From an uncultured Lachnospiraceae bacterium (lineage in GTDB: Bacteria; Bacillota; Clostridia; Lachnospirales; Lachnospiraceae), in contig CANQWV010000002.1 in the NCBI GenBank assembly GCA_947627645.1, positions 1-52,883 on the forward strand: DNA of 52,883 nucleotides, in the 5' to 3' direction. Each line of letters starts with the position of its first letter. The stretch's first letter is position 1. Under the pieces are notes generated by a model. The model had not been told where the DNA came from. It did not search any database and was given only the letters and a program-made list of their open reading frames with translations. The position numbers were made by a program, and so were the translations under genes. This document shows positions 15,972 through 23,527 of the stretch, piece after piece.

Positions 15972-18900
15972 ATGAATAAGAGGTTTAGGAAACTGGCGGC
16001 TATTGTTCTCGCATCGACGCTGCTTGTGCAGAGCGGGTCGATGGCTCTGGCGGATGAAGTTCCGACAGAAGCATCCACGGGAGAGGTTCAGACGGAAGCG
16101 CCCACCGAGGCGCCTACGGAGGCTCCGACTGAGGCGGTGACGGAAGCTCCTACAGAGGCTCCGACGGAAAAACAGACCGAGGCACCTACGGAAGCTCCGA
16201 CTGAGGCACCTACGGAAGCTCCCACAGAAGCGCCTACGGAAGCCCCGACCGAGAGACAGACCGAGGCTCCCACGGAAGCCCCGACTGAGGCTCCGGCCGA
16301 GAAGCAGACGGAGAAGGCGACCGAAGCTCCGCAGGAGAAATCGGAAGAGAAGGACGATAAGAAGAACGACAAGCAGGACGGCGAAAAGTCTGAGGAGGCT
16401 TCTACGGAAGTGCAGACGGAGCGTTCCGAGCGTGAGAATGACGGGAAAAAGTACTCCGCTTCCGATCTGGTTGGGAAGCTTCAGGATGCACTGCCGTATC
16501 TGTTTGCGGCGAACGTGGTAGACGCGCCGGAGGAGCTCCTGGAAGCGCAGGCGGTGGCGGAAGACGCCGAGGGCAGCGCTGTTTTGGAGCATTTAAAAGA
16601 TTTTTCCCTTGCCCTCGCGAACGCGCAGGCTTCTTCTGACGTTCAGGTGATCAATCTGTATGCGGACGAGGACGGTACCCTGGATACGGCTCAGCTCGAT
16701 GAGCTCTATGACGACCAGACGATTGATGTCACGAATCAGTACTGTGTAGTCAATGTGATTGCGGACAGCGAGGATCAGGCATTAAGCTTTTCCGGATATA
16801 AGATGGAGCTGTCCGGGAAGGCCGTGGAATACACAGAGGGCACTGAGCCCGGGGATATTCTGTACAATTTTGCTTCCCTGGATGAGAACGGGGAGGAGTT
16901 TACCGCTTATAAAGGAAAGCTTAGTTTAAGCGGCGCAGGCGGACTGCAGGGAGCGTTCCTGGCTCCGGAGGCAGACGTGACGCTTCGCTCGGATCTGGCC
17001 GGCACGGTATATGCAGACCATGTGACAGTGGCGGATACCGTCACGGAGCTCATGCAGATCACATTTGCCACAGAGCGCCAGCCGGTGGCCGAGGCGGAGA
17101 CAGAAGAAGCAGAAACCGGGGAGACTGAAACCGAAGCAGCCGAGACCGGGATGACGGAGGAGACTGCGGCCGAGGAGACAGAGACAGAGTCGGCCGGGGT
17201 TGAGGAGACAGAGACAGAATCGGCTGAGATAGAGGAGACCGGAGCCGAAGAGACAGAGACAGAGTCGGCCGGGATTGAGGAGTCCGGCCAGCTGACCGTC
17301 GCGCTTGATACGGATGCGCCGATGGAGGCAGAGGAAACGCAGGCCACGGAGCCGGAGACGGGCACTGCCCGGATTACGCTTTCCGTGAAAGCGCTTTTCA
17401 AGAACATATCGCTCCGTGCTCTTGTGGCGAATGACACAGGACTTCCGTATATTGCGCTGTTCCGCAAGGCGGAAGAGACAGAAGGGGGCGCCGGCGAGAC
17501 GAACCCGGGCACCAGCGAGACGAACCCAGGCACTGGTGAGACGAACCCAGGCACTGGTGAGACAAACCCGGGCACCGGCGAGACAAATCCGGGTACCGGC
17601 GAGACGAACCCGGGCACCGGCGAGACGAACCCGGGCACCGGCGAGACGAACCCGGGCACCGGCCAGACAAATCCGGGTGTCGGCGAGACGACTCCGAAGG
17701 ACACATTGGTGCCCAACATGGTAAAGCAGCCGGTATTTGCCGCAGATGCGGACACCGGTACGATCACGTTTGAGAACCTGAGCAAGGGCACATATGTCCT
17801 GAAGCTCACGGATAAGGATGGAAATGAACTGCCGCTGGAGGGCGCGGGCGGAACTTTATATTATCCGGCTCTGCAGCGGGAGCAGGGCACAGACTCCATG
17901 CAGAATACGCTGGAGATTGAGGTGCCGGACAATACAGCTGCCGTTGAACCCACACAGGGATTGATCCTGGATTATGGGATCGACGCGGCAAACTATCCGA
18001 AGGATTCCTTCTATTATACGGCGAAGATAACGGTAAAGAAGACGCTGAAGGACAGCAAGGGAAAGGCGAAGGAGACGAAGGATACCTTCTACGCGGCCCT
18101 GTATACGGATCCGGAGTGCAGGACGCCGCTGACTGAGACGCTGACAGACGTCACGACAAACACCTCGACGGAGGCGCCGATTCTGTTTACCTTCAATATG
18201 AGCGGAAAGTCTACGGCGGAGGTTTCACGGGAGCTGAAGGTGCGGAGCGCTTCAATGGTCTGCTACCTCGCCGAGACGAATAAGAACGGAAAGCAGATCT
18301 CAGAGGGCAAGGACTACGGCGGAAATAAGATCAACTTTACGATTACGCTGCAGGGCAGTGCAGAGGGAGATACGACGGGGAAGATTGAGATAACCCCGGA
18401 GAATACCAACGTTTTCCCATCGATCACAAACCAGCTGAAGGCTGCGGTTGTCCGTGCCGGAGTGCTGCACGGCAAGAAGCATATCTCCGACGTGGCGCTT
18501 GTGATCAAGAATAAGGATGGCAAGATCGTCTCTGTGACAGGCACGGAGAAAGCGTTTATGTCCGGCTCAGACTATATTGAGCTGACGGGTCTTGCGGATG
18601 GGGAGTACTACCTGTCTGAGATCAACGCTCCTTCCGGCTATGGACCGGCAGAGGATCAGCCTTTCACGGTAGAGGAAGGCAAAGTGACGACGGTTGCGCT
18701 TGAGAACGGGACTTTGAAGACGACCGACTACAAGCTGACCGTGTCGAAGCAGGTATATAACGGCGAGTATCAGCTGTATGCGCAGGATCCCACGGGCCAG
18801 TATGAGAGCAACCGGACGTTCTATGTCGCGCTGTTTAAGGATTCGGGCCGCAAGATCAAGGTCAGTGACGTCAAGAAGATCGTGATGACCGGATTGTCCG

Positions 18901-20048
18901 TTTCCGTGCCGTTTGAGAATCTGGAACAGGGCGCGACCTATTATGTGACAGAGACGGATCAGTATGGAGAGGTAAGGCGCAGCAACAACAGCCTCCAGAT
19001 TAAATACGCGAGCGGCGGCGAGGTGTCGATGGACGCCCGTGAGAAGACGACGACAGTACAGAATGTCTACAGCAGGAGACTGGCCGGCTACCGCTACACG
19101 GGTACGCTGACGATCACGAAGCGCGTGACGACTGCCGCAGGGACAGCGAAGGCGGTGTCGGATACCTTCTATGTGGGAATGTTCCGAAACGCTGATTACT
19201 CTGATACTCCGGCGGCGATCGTCAGCCTGAAGCTTGACAACAAGTCCTCTGTTTCCGTGAGGAGGAGGATCGTGCTCTCCGGTGAAAACGACGCCACCTA
19301 CTATCTGGCTGAGGTTGACGCGAGCGGAAAGCGGCTGGAGAATTCTGACACCTTCGGCTACACCGTTTCGATCGATCAGCCGTCTGTGACGATCTCAAGA
19401 GGAGACGACAAATCGGTGATCGTCACAAACCAGGAGAGATCCTCCAAGGTGACTCTGTATCTGACAAAGCGTGTATATGACGGGACGGCGCTGCACCCGG
19501 TGACGGATACGTTCTATATGGGGCTGTTCAAGGATCCGCAGTTTACAAAGCTCTACACGAACCCGATTCCGGTAAGCCTGAAGAATCAGAGTGAGCTGAC
19601 GCTGAAGCTTTCCCTGAATCTCGGAACGGCGGACAAGGCGACGATCTACATTGCGGAGGTAGATCAGAGCGGAAGAGTGATCCGGGACGAGAGCCAGTTT
19701 GGCTACAACATAAGAGCGGTCAATGCAACGGCAGTGTTTACTCAGCAGACACGGGAGATACAGACGATCTTCCTGAACTCAGTCTATGGCTCGGCTACGC
19801 AGGATGACTGGAAAGAGATCATGACGGATGAAAACAATATTCCGTCCTATGGCGGCGGAGGCGGCGGAAGCGGAAGCTGGGACGGCTGGTACGGCGGAAA
19901 CGGCGAGGTAGATCCGAACGCCGGTACGGCTTCTGTCCAGACCGGTGATGAGACGCCGATTGCGCTGTATGTCGGGCTCCTCGTGGCTGCAGTGATCGTG
20001 CTGATACTGCTTTTGGTTCTGAGGATGAGAAAGAAGGGCCGCAAGTAG
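15972..20048 (+). CDS. Large repeat-rich, wall- or membrane-anchored surface protein
   Basis: ATG 15972 with GGGAGG upstream encodes 1358 aa. In order: a signal peptide (~1-29, LAAIVLASTLLVQSG); a (TEAP)n region with a few TEKQ and TERQ breaks (~30-115); a charged linker; a globular domain (~150-370) with GAFLAPEADVTL near its end, which resembles the choice-of-anchor-A fold; Glu/Thr-rich ETETESAG repeats (~375-440); nine NPGTGET-like 7-residue repeats (~508-572); then five or more Cna-B/SpaA-like modules, each with a DTFYxALF or DTFYVGMF strand; a Gly-rich linker; and VQTGDETPIALYVGLL with one TM helix and a basic tail (RMRKKGRK). QTGD is the Clostridial relative of LPxTG. It is probably an adhesin displayed on the wall. 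Confidence 0.85.
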   Translation: MNKRFRKLAAIVLASTLLVQSGSMALADEVPTEASTGEVQTEAPTEAPTEAPTEAVTEAPTEAPTEKQTEAPTEAPTEAPTEAPTEAPTEAPTERQTEAPTEAPTEAPAEKQTEKATEAPQEKSEEKDDKKNDKQDGEKSEEASTEVQTERSERENDGKKYSASDLVGKLQDALPYLFAANVVDAPEELLEAQAVAEDAEGSAVLEHLKDFSLALANAQASSDVQVINLYADEDGTLDTAQLDELYDDQTIDVTNQYCVVNVIADSEDQALSFSGYKMELSGKAVEYTEGTEPGDILYNFASLDENGEEFTAYKGKLSLSGAGGLQGAFLAPEADVTLRSDLAGTVYADHVTVADTVTELMQITFATERQPVAEAETEEAETGETETEAAETGMTEETAAEETETESAGVEETETESAEIEETGAEETETESAGIEESGQLTVALDTDAPMEAEETQATEPETGTARITLSVKALFKNISLRALVANDTGLPYIALFRKAEETEGGAGETNPGTSETNPGTGETNPGTGETNPGTGETNPGTGETNPGTGETNPGTGETNPGTGQTNPGVGETTPKDTLVPNMVKQPVFAADADTGTITFENLSKGTYVLKLTDKDGNELPLEGAGGTLYYPALQREQGTDSMQNTLEIEVPDNTAAVEPTQGLILDYGIDAANYPKDSFYYTAKITVKKTLKDSKGKAKETKDTFYAALYTDPECRTPLTETLTDVTTNTSTEAPILFTFNMSGKSTAEVSRELKVRSASMVCYLAETNKNGKQISEGKDYGGNKINFTITLQGSAEGDTTGKIEITPENTNVFPSITNQLKAAVVRAGVLHGKKHISDVALVIKNKDGKIVSVTGTEKAFMSGSDYIELTGLADGEYYLSEINAPSGYGPAEDQPFTVEEGKVTTVALENGTLKTTDYKLTVSKQVYNGEYQLYAQDPTGQYESNRTFYVALFKDSGRKIKVSDVKKIVMTGLSVSVPFENLEQGATYYVTETDQYGEVRRSNNSLQIKYASGGEVSMDAREKTTTVQNVYSRRLAGYRYTGTLTITKRVTTAAGTAKAVSDTFYVGMFRNADYSDTPAAIVSLKLDNKSSVSVRRRIVLSGENDATYYLAEVDASGKRLENSDTFGYTVSIDQPSVTISRGDDKSVIVTNQERSSKVTLYLTKRVYDGTALHPVTDTFYMGLFKDPQFTKLYTNPIPVSLKNQSELTLKLSLNLGTADKATIYIAEVDQSGRVIRDESQFGYNIRAVNATAVFTQQTREIQTIFLNSVYGSATQDDWKEIMTDENNIPSYGGGGGGSGSWDGWYGGNGEVDPNAGTASVQTGDETPIALYVGLLVAAVIVLILLLVLRMRKKGRK
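17494..17690 (+). repeat. 21-bp tandem repeats encoding NPGTGET
   Basis: Nine consecutive 21-bp units of the type AACCCGGGCACCGGCGAGACG-like sequence occur, described here as AAC-CCG-GGC-ACC then GGC-GAG-ACG. Two adjacent units carry the same variant (AACCCAGGCACTGGT), which points to recent duplication. Confidence 0.85.
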
Positions 20049-20170
20049 GCGACGGGCGCGAAAAGGCTCAAAATCAGAAAAATAAAAAGAACAAAAAGAA
20101 CAGAAAGAGCGAGGAATAATCGCGCAGCTTTCCAAATAGGTATAATAATAAACCTGTTGGGGGTTTCGCG

Positions 20171-21190
20171 GTGAGTCGACAGAGCGAAAAACAAAAAAAG
20201 AACACTGGCAGGGAGGCGCCGGAGCTGTCCTCCGGTATCCCTGCAAAGCTAATCCAGTACCTGATGCTTATAATGCTTCTGGTACTGGTTTTTCTTGTCT
20301 CGGCTTATGCCGGGCTTGCGGGCCGTGGGAAGGACAAAGGAGGAGAAGCGGCGGAACGTATGGGAACGACGGAAAGCACAGGCGGAGATTCAGGTACGGA
20401 TGGAGGCACAGACAGGGGAAACGGACTGGCTGCGGCTGAGGATAAAGCTGCAGGCAAAGCCGGCGGGAACGGCAATCAGGATGACAGCGATCAGGGCGAT
20501 GGCAATCAGGATGACAGCAATCAGGGCGATGGTAATCAGGATGACAGCAATCAGGGCGATGGCAATCAGGGCGGCAGCGAGAAGAAAACGGATACCGGCA
20601 AAAAGGGAACAATCGTCCTGGATGCGGGGCATGGAGGCTTCGATCCTGGCGTATCCGGCTCGAGCGGCGTCGCGGAACGGGAACTGAACCTGATTTTTGC
20701 CCGGAAGCTCGAAGCTCTGCTTGAGGAGGAGGGATACCATGTCGTGCAGACCAGGCCGACGGAAGCAGGCCTGTACGATGAAGATCAGGCGCACAAGAAG
20801 GCACAGGATATGCAGCGTCGCTGTGCGGTGATAGAGGCCGCGCAGCCGCTCGCGACAATCAGCATTCATCAGAACAGTTATCCGGACAGTTCAGTTTCCG
20901 GACCGCAGGTGTTTTACTATGCACAGTCGAAAGAAGGAGAACAGCTTGCCTCCTGCATACAGGAATGCATGAACGAGCAGCTTGAGGTGGAGCGGCCGAA
21001 ATCGCACAAAGGAAACGAGTCCTACTACATCCTGAAAAGGTCGGTGGGGACAGCCGTGATCGTAGAGTGCGGATTTCTCACCAACCCGGACGAGGAGCAA
21101 AAGCTTCAGGATGAAGCATACCAGAACCGGGCGGTGCGCGCCATCTGCGATGGAATCCTGAAGTACCTGGAAAGCGCGGCGGAGAAATAA
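20171..21190 (+). CDS. N-acetylmuramoyl-L-alanine amidase (amidase_3), membrane anchored
   Basis: The start is GTG 20171 with GGGGG about 10 nt upstream. In the 339-aa protein, residues ~25-46 are one TM helix, so the catalytic part is outside. A low-complexity linker with 10-residue NQDDSNQGDG repeats (~95-135) follows. The amidase_3 domain runs from ~145: IVLDAGHGGFDPGVSG (zinc His), ERELNL (zinc Glu), SIHQNS (zinc His) and VIVECGFLTNPDEE (catalytic Glu). It cleaves the amide between MurNAc and L-Ala. CwlD-type amidases make cortex muramic lactam, which would suit a spore former, but a general autolysin is equally possible. Confidence 0.92.
   Translation: MSRQSEKQKKNTGREAPELSSGIPAKLIQYLMLIMLLVLVFLVSAYAGLAGRGKDKGGEAAERMGTTESTGGDSGTDGGTDRGNGLAAAEDKAAGKAGGNGNQDDSDQGDGNQDDSNQGDGNQDDSNQGDGNQGGSEKKTDTGKKGTIVLDAGHGGFDPGVSGSSGVAERELNLIFARKLEALLEEEGYHVVQTRPTEAGLYDEDQAHKKAQDMQRRCAVIEAAQPLATISIHQNSYPDSSVSGPQVFYYAQSKEGEQLASCIQECMNEQLEVERPKSHKGNESYYILKRSVGTAVIVECGFLTNPDEEQKLQDEAYQNRAVRAICDGILKYLESAAEK
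20462..20578 (+). repeat. 30-bp tandem repeats in the amidase linker
   Basis: Units of GGCAATCAGGATGACAGC plus (A/G)ATCAGGGCGAT repeat three times and then partly a fourth time, with a 30-bp period that keeps the frame. Confidence 0.8.
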
Positions 21191-21343
21191 TTTCTTGCGG
21201 GAAGATGCGCACCTTGCCTTGCACGAGATTGAGAAGCGGGCTGAGTGAAGAAATAATTTCTTGCGGGAAGATGAGTACCTTGCCTTGCGCGAGATTTAGA
21301 AGCGGGCTGAGTGAAGAAATAATTTCTTGCGGGAAAATGCGTC
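21184..21343 (+). repeat. 66-bp tandem repeat spanning the amidase stop and the gap to ispF
   Basis: GAAATAATTTCTTGCGGGAA recurs at 21184, 21250 and 21316, exactly 66 bp apart; the third copy is partial. The first copy includes the last codons and stop (GAGAAATAA) of the amidase, so the gene end itself was duplicated. Confidence 0.85.
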
Positions 21344-21395
21344 CTGCGATATACTGAAATATATTTTGGCAGAGGCCGGAAGCGGGAGGTATGAG

Positions 21396-22142
21396 ATGCG
21401 GATTGGAATGGGATATGATGTGCACCGCCTGACAGAGGGGCGGAAGCTGATACTGGGAGGAGTCGAGATCCCTTATGAGAAGGGCCTGCTTGGGCATTCG
21501 GACGCGGATGTGCTGATCCACGCGGTCATGGACGCGCTTCTGGGCGCGGCGGCGCTCGGGGATATTGGAAAACATTTTCCGGATACAGACGAGAAATACC
21601 GTGGGATTTCCAGCATAATCCTGCTGAAACAGGTGGGCGCGCTTCTTGAAGAAAGTTGTTTTGTAATCGAGAACATCGACGCGACCGTGATCGCGCAGCG
21701 CCCGAAGCTGCTGCCGTATATGGAGCAGATGCGCACGAACATCGCGGCGGCGCTCGGACTGGAGCCCGGCCGTGTGAATGTCAAGGCGACCACGGAGGAA
21801 GGGCTTGGCTTCACCGGAAGCGGCGAAGGAATCTCGGCGCAGGCTGTGTGCCTGCTGCAGCCGCTGAGTGATGTCATTGCAGACGACCGGATGCGTGCAG
21901 AACCGGCAGGATGTCCGCGCATATGCGATGGCATGGATCTGACCGCAGACGACCGGATGCGTGCAGAGTCGGCAGGATGTCCGCGTATATGCGATGGCAT
22001 GGATCTGACCGCGGACGACCGGATGCGCGCAGAACCGGCAGGATGCCCGCGCATATATGCTGGCACAGCTGCGGATCCGGCCACGGACGATTCGGTGCGT
22101 CAGAGTGCCTGCCCCGGTTGCGGCGGGTGCGTTGTTTCATAG
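21396..22142 (+). CDS. ispF: 2-C-methyl-D-erythritol 2,4-cyclodiphosphate synthase with a repeat tail
   Basis: ATG 21396 has GGGAGGT just upstream. Residues 1-158 are a complete Isp[12 protein letters not shown] (zinc Asp and His), [31 protein letters not shown] and the closing [17 protein letters not shown]. The enzyme makes the cyclic diphosphate in the MEP isoprenoid pathway. Normal IspF ends near residue 158; this protein continues about 90 residues with three 22-aa repeats ([20 protein letters not shown] plus TA) and a Cys-rich end (ACPGCGGC). IspF is a trimer whose C-terminus is exposed, so a tail could be tolerated. There is no ispD fusion. Confidence 0.93.
   Translation: MRIGMGYDVHRLTEGRKLILGGVEIPYEKGLLGHSDADVLIHAVMDALLGAAALGDIGKHFPDTDEKYRGISSIILLKQVGALLEESCFVIENIDATVIAQRPKLLPYMEQMRTNIAAALGLEPGRVNVKATTEEGLGFTGSGEGISAQAVCLLQPLSDVIADDRMRAEPAGCPRICDGMDLTADDRMRAESAGCPRICDGMDLTADDRMRAEPAGCPRIYAGTAADPATDDSVRQSACPGCGGCVVS
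21882..22071 (+). repeat. 66-bp tandem repeats in the ispF tail
   Basis: GACGACCGGATGCG starts units at 21882, 21948 and 22014, exactly 66 bp (22 codons) apart. The third copy diverges near its end. Confidence 0.9.
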
Positions 22143-22148
22143 TATAAC

Positions 22149-22225
22149 AAAAACTCCCTGCGAGAAGAATTTGTTTTTTACACAAACTAAGGGTGTAACA
22201 CAAATTCTTGACGAAGGGAGTTTTT
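22149..22225 (+). promoter_or_regulatory. Long hairpin whose 3' arm contains the cotJAB ribosome binding site
   Basis: Three nested stems are perfect: AAAAACTCCCT (22149-22159) with AGGGAGTTTTT (22215-22225), AAGAATTTGT (22165-22174) with ACAAATTCTT (22200-22209), and TTACAC (22178-22183) with GTGTAA (22193-22198). They are separated by a symmetric 5x5 internal loop. The GGGAG of the ribosome binding site for ATG 22229 is buried in the outer stem. It could block translation until unfolded, or act as a terminator after ispF, since a T5 run follows GGGAG. Confidence 0.7.
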
Positions 22226-22228
22226 CTT

Positions 22229-22753
22229 ATGCAGGAAAATCTTGCAATTGCATCTGTGCCGGTGCAGGATTGGGGCGCGCTCTTTGAGGCGGAGGAAGCG
22301 CTGCGTGTCGGCACGGTATTTCAGGATCTGAATAAGCCGTTTTTCGCGGCTCTTGATGATGAAAAGAATGGTTTCCCGCGCGGTTGCGCGGCGTCCGCAA
22401 TGCAGCAGGGCGGCCATTGTGACGGAGGGGCTTTTTCACAGCGGAACAGCCATTGTGACGGCGGGGCTTCCCCGCAGCAACAGGAGCGGGAACAGATGAT
22501 GGAGAAGATACAGGCAGTCAGCTTTGTGCTCGACGATGTGCGGCTGTACCTGGACACGCACCCGGACGACCGGCAGGGGCTGGCGCTTCTGAAGGAAAAG
22601 CTGGCTCAGCGGAAAACACTGCTGCTGGCGTATGCGCAGCAGTTTTACCCTCTGACTGTGGACTGCATGGCGGATCTCTACGAGAAAGATCCGTCGTCGG
22701 AGTGCTACTGCTGGCAAAAGGGGCCGATGCCATGGGAAGGAGCGTGTGTGTAA
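22229..22753 (+). CDS. cotJA-cotJB: Fused CotJA-CotJB spore coat protein
   Basis: ATG 22229 follows AAGGGAG by 8 nt. In the 174-aa protein, residues ~7-46 (IASVPVQDWGALFEAEEALR, then VGTVFQDLNKPFF) match CotJA. Residues ~88-174 (EKIQAVSFVLDDVRLYLDTH, then PDDRQGLALLKEKL and CYCWQKGPMPWEG) match CotJB. These are normally two separate genes of about 80 and 90 codons. Here they are one frame joined by a Cys/Gly-rich linker with two 12-aa repeats around HCDGGA. With CotJC they belong to the spore inner coat. The cotJC start lies one base after the stop. Confidence 0.88.
   Translation: MQENLAIASVPVQDWGALFEAEEALRVGTVFQDLNKPFFAALDDEKNGFPRGCAASAMQQGGHCDGGAFSQRNSHCDGGASPQQQEREQMMEKIQAVSFVLDDVRLYLDTHPDDRQGLALLKEKLAQRKTLLLAYAQQFYPLTVDCMADLYEKDPSSECYCWQKGPMPWEGACV
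22414..22485 (+). repeat. 36-bp duplication in the CotJA-CotJB linker
   Basis: CCATTGTGACGG starts units at 22414 and 22450, 36 bp apart. They encode two similar 12-residue blocks at the fusion point. Confidence 0.75.
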
Positions 22754-23371
22754 ATGTGGATCTATGAGAAAAGACTGCAGTACCCGGTGAAGATCACGAA
22801 GACCTGCCCGAAGACGGCACAGCTGATCATCAGTCAGTACGGAGGGCCGGACGGCGAGCTCTCCGCTTCGATGCGCTATCTGGCGCAGCGCTACACGATG
22901 CCGGTGAAAGCCGTGGGCGGCCTGCTCACAGACATCGGCACGGAGGAACTCGGACACATGGAGATCATCTGCGCGATGGTCTACCAGCTCACGAAGAACC
23001 TGACGCCGGAGGAGGCGAAAACGGCCGGATTTGACGCCTACTATATCGACCACACGACGGCGCTCTGGCCTCAGGCGGCGGGCGGCGTGCCGTTTACCGC
23101 GAAGGAATTCCAGTCGAAGGGCGACGCGATCACCGATCTGACCGAGGATCTGGCTGCGGAGCAGAAAGCGCGCACGGTCTACGAAAATCTGCTGCGCGTG
23201 ATCACGGATCCCGAGGTGCGGGAGCCGCTGAAGTTCCTGCGGACGCGGGAAATCGTGCATTTCCAGCGCTTCGGCGAAGCCCTGGAGCGGACGAAGGAGA
23301 AACTGGACGCGAAGAATTATTACTTCTATAATCCAGAGTTCGACAAGCAGTTTGCGGATATCGCAAAGTGA
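22754..23371 (+). CDS. cotJC: CotJC, manganese-catalase-like spore coat protein
   Basis: This 205-aa protein starts WIYEKRLQYPVKITKTCPK, as CotJC does, followed by AQLIISQYGGPDGELSASM. The di-manganese ligands of the catalase fold are visible: Glu in DGELSAS, EELGHME (Glu and His) in the second helix, and EQKARTVYE plus REIVHFQRF in the later helices. It is the normal CotJC length. It probably detoxifies peroxide in the spore coat, although catalytic activity has been shown for only a few members. GGAAGGAG precedes ATG 22754, and it is co-transcribed with the fused cotJAB gene. Confidence 0.94.
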   Translation: MWIYEKRLQYPVKITKTCPKTAQLIISQYGGPDGELSASMRYLAQRYTMPVKAVGGLLTDIGTEELGHMEIICAMVYQLTKNLTPEEAKTAGFDAYYIDHTTALWPQAAGGVPFTAKEFQSKGDAITDLTEDLAAEQKARTVYENLLRVITDPEVREPLKFLRTREIVHFQRFGEALERTKEKLDAKNYYFYNPEFDKQFADIAK

Positions 23372-23375
23372 AAAG

Positions 23376-23418
23376 AATGCCCTGCCGGCCGCAGAATGCT
23401 GCGGTCAGCAGGGCATTT
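23376..23418 (+). terminator. Intrinsic terminator after cotJC
   Basis: AATGCCCTGC pairs with GCAGGGCATT, with an inner CCGCAG/CTGCGG stem, followed by a short T run. Confidence 0.75.
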
Positions 23419-23423
23419 CAAGC

Positions 23424-23452
23424 TTGTCATAAGAGAAGAGGCATGTTAGAAT
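23424..23452 (+). promoter_or_regulatory. Promoter of the aminopeptidase P gene
   Basis: TTGTCA (23424-23429) and TAGAAT (23447-23452) are spaced 17 bp apart, with an extended TGT before the -10 box. Confidence 0.6.
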
Positions 23453-23527
23453 CACAAAAGAAAAAGAAGCACGCCCGACAGGGATGCATGGCTTGCTGCT
23501 AAATACGAAGGGTTGGGGGAACGGAGA

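Noticed and set aside
19930-20048. Classical LPxTG anchor in the surface protein
   Set aside because: No LPxTG is present; the motif reads VQTGDE followed by a TM helix and basic tail, so only a variant sorting signal can be proposed.
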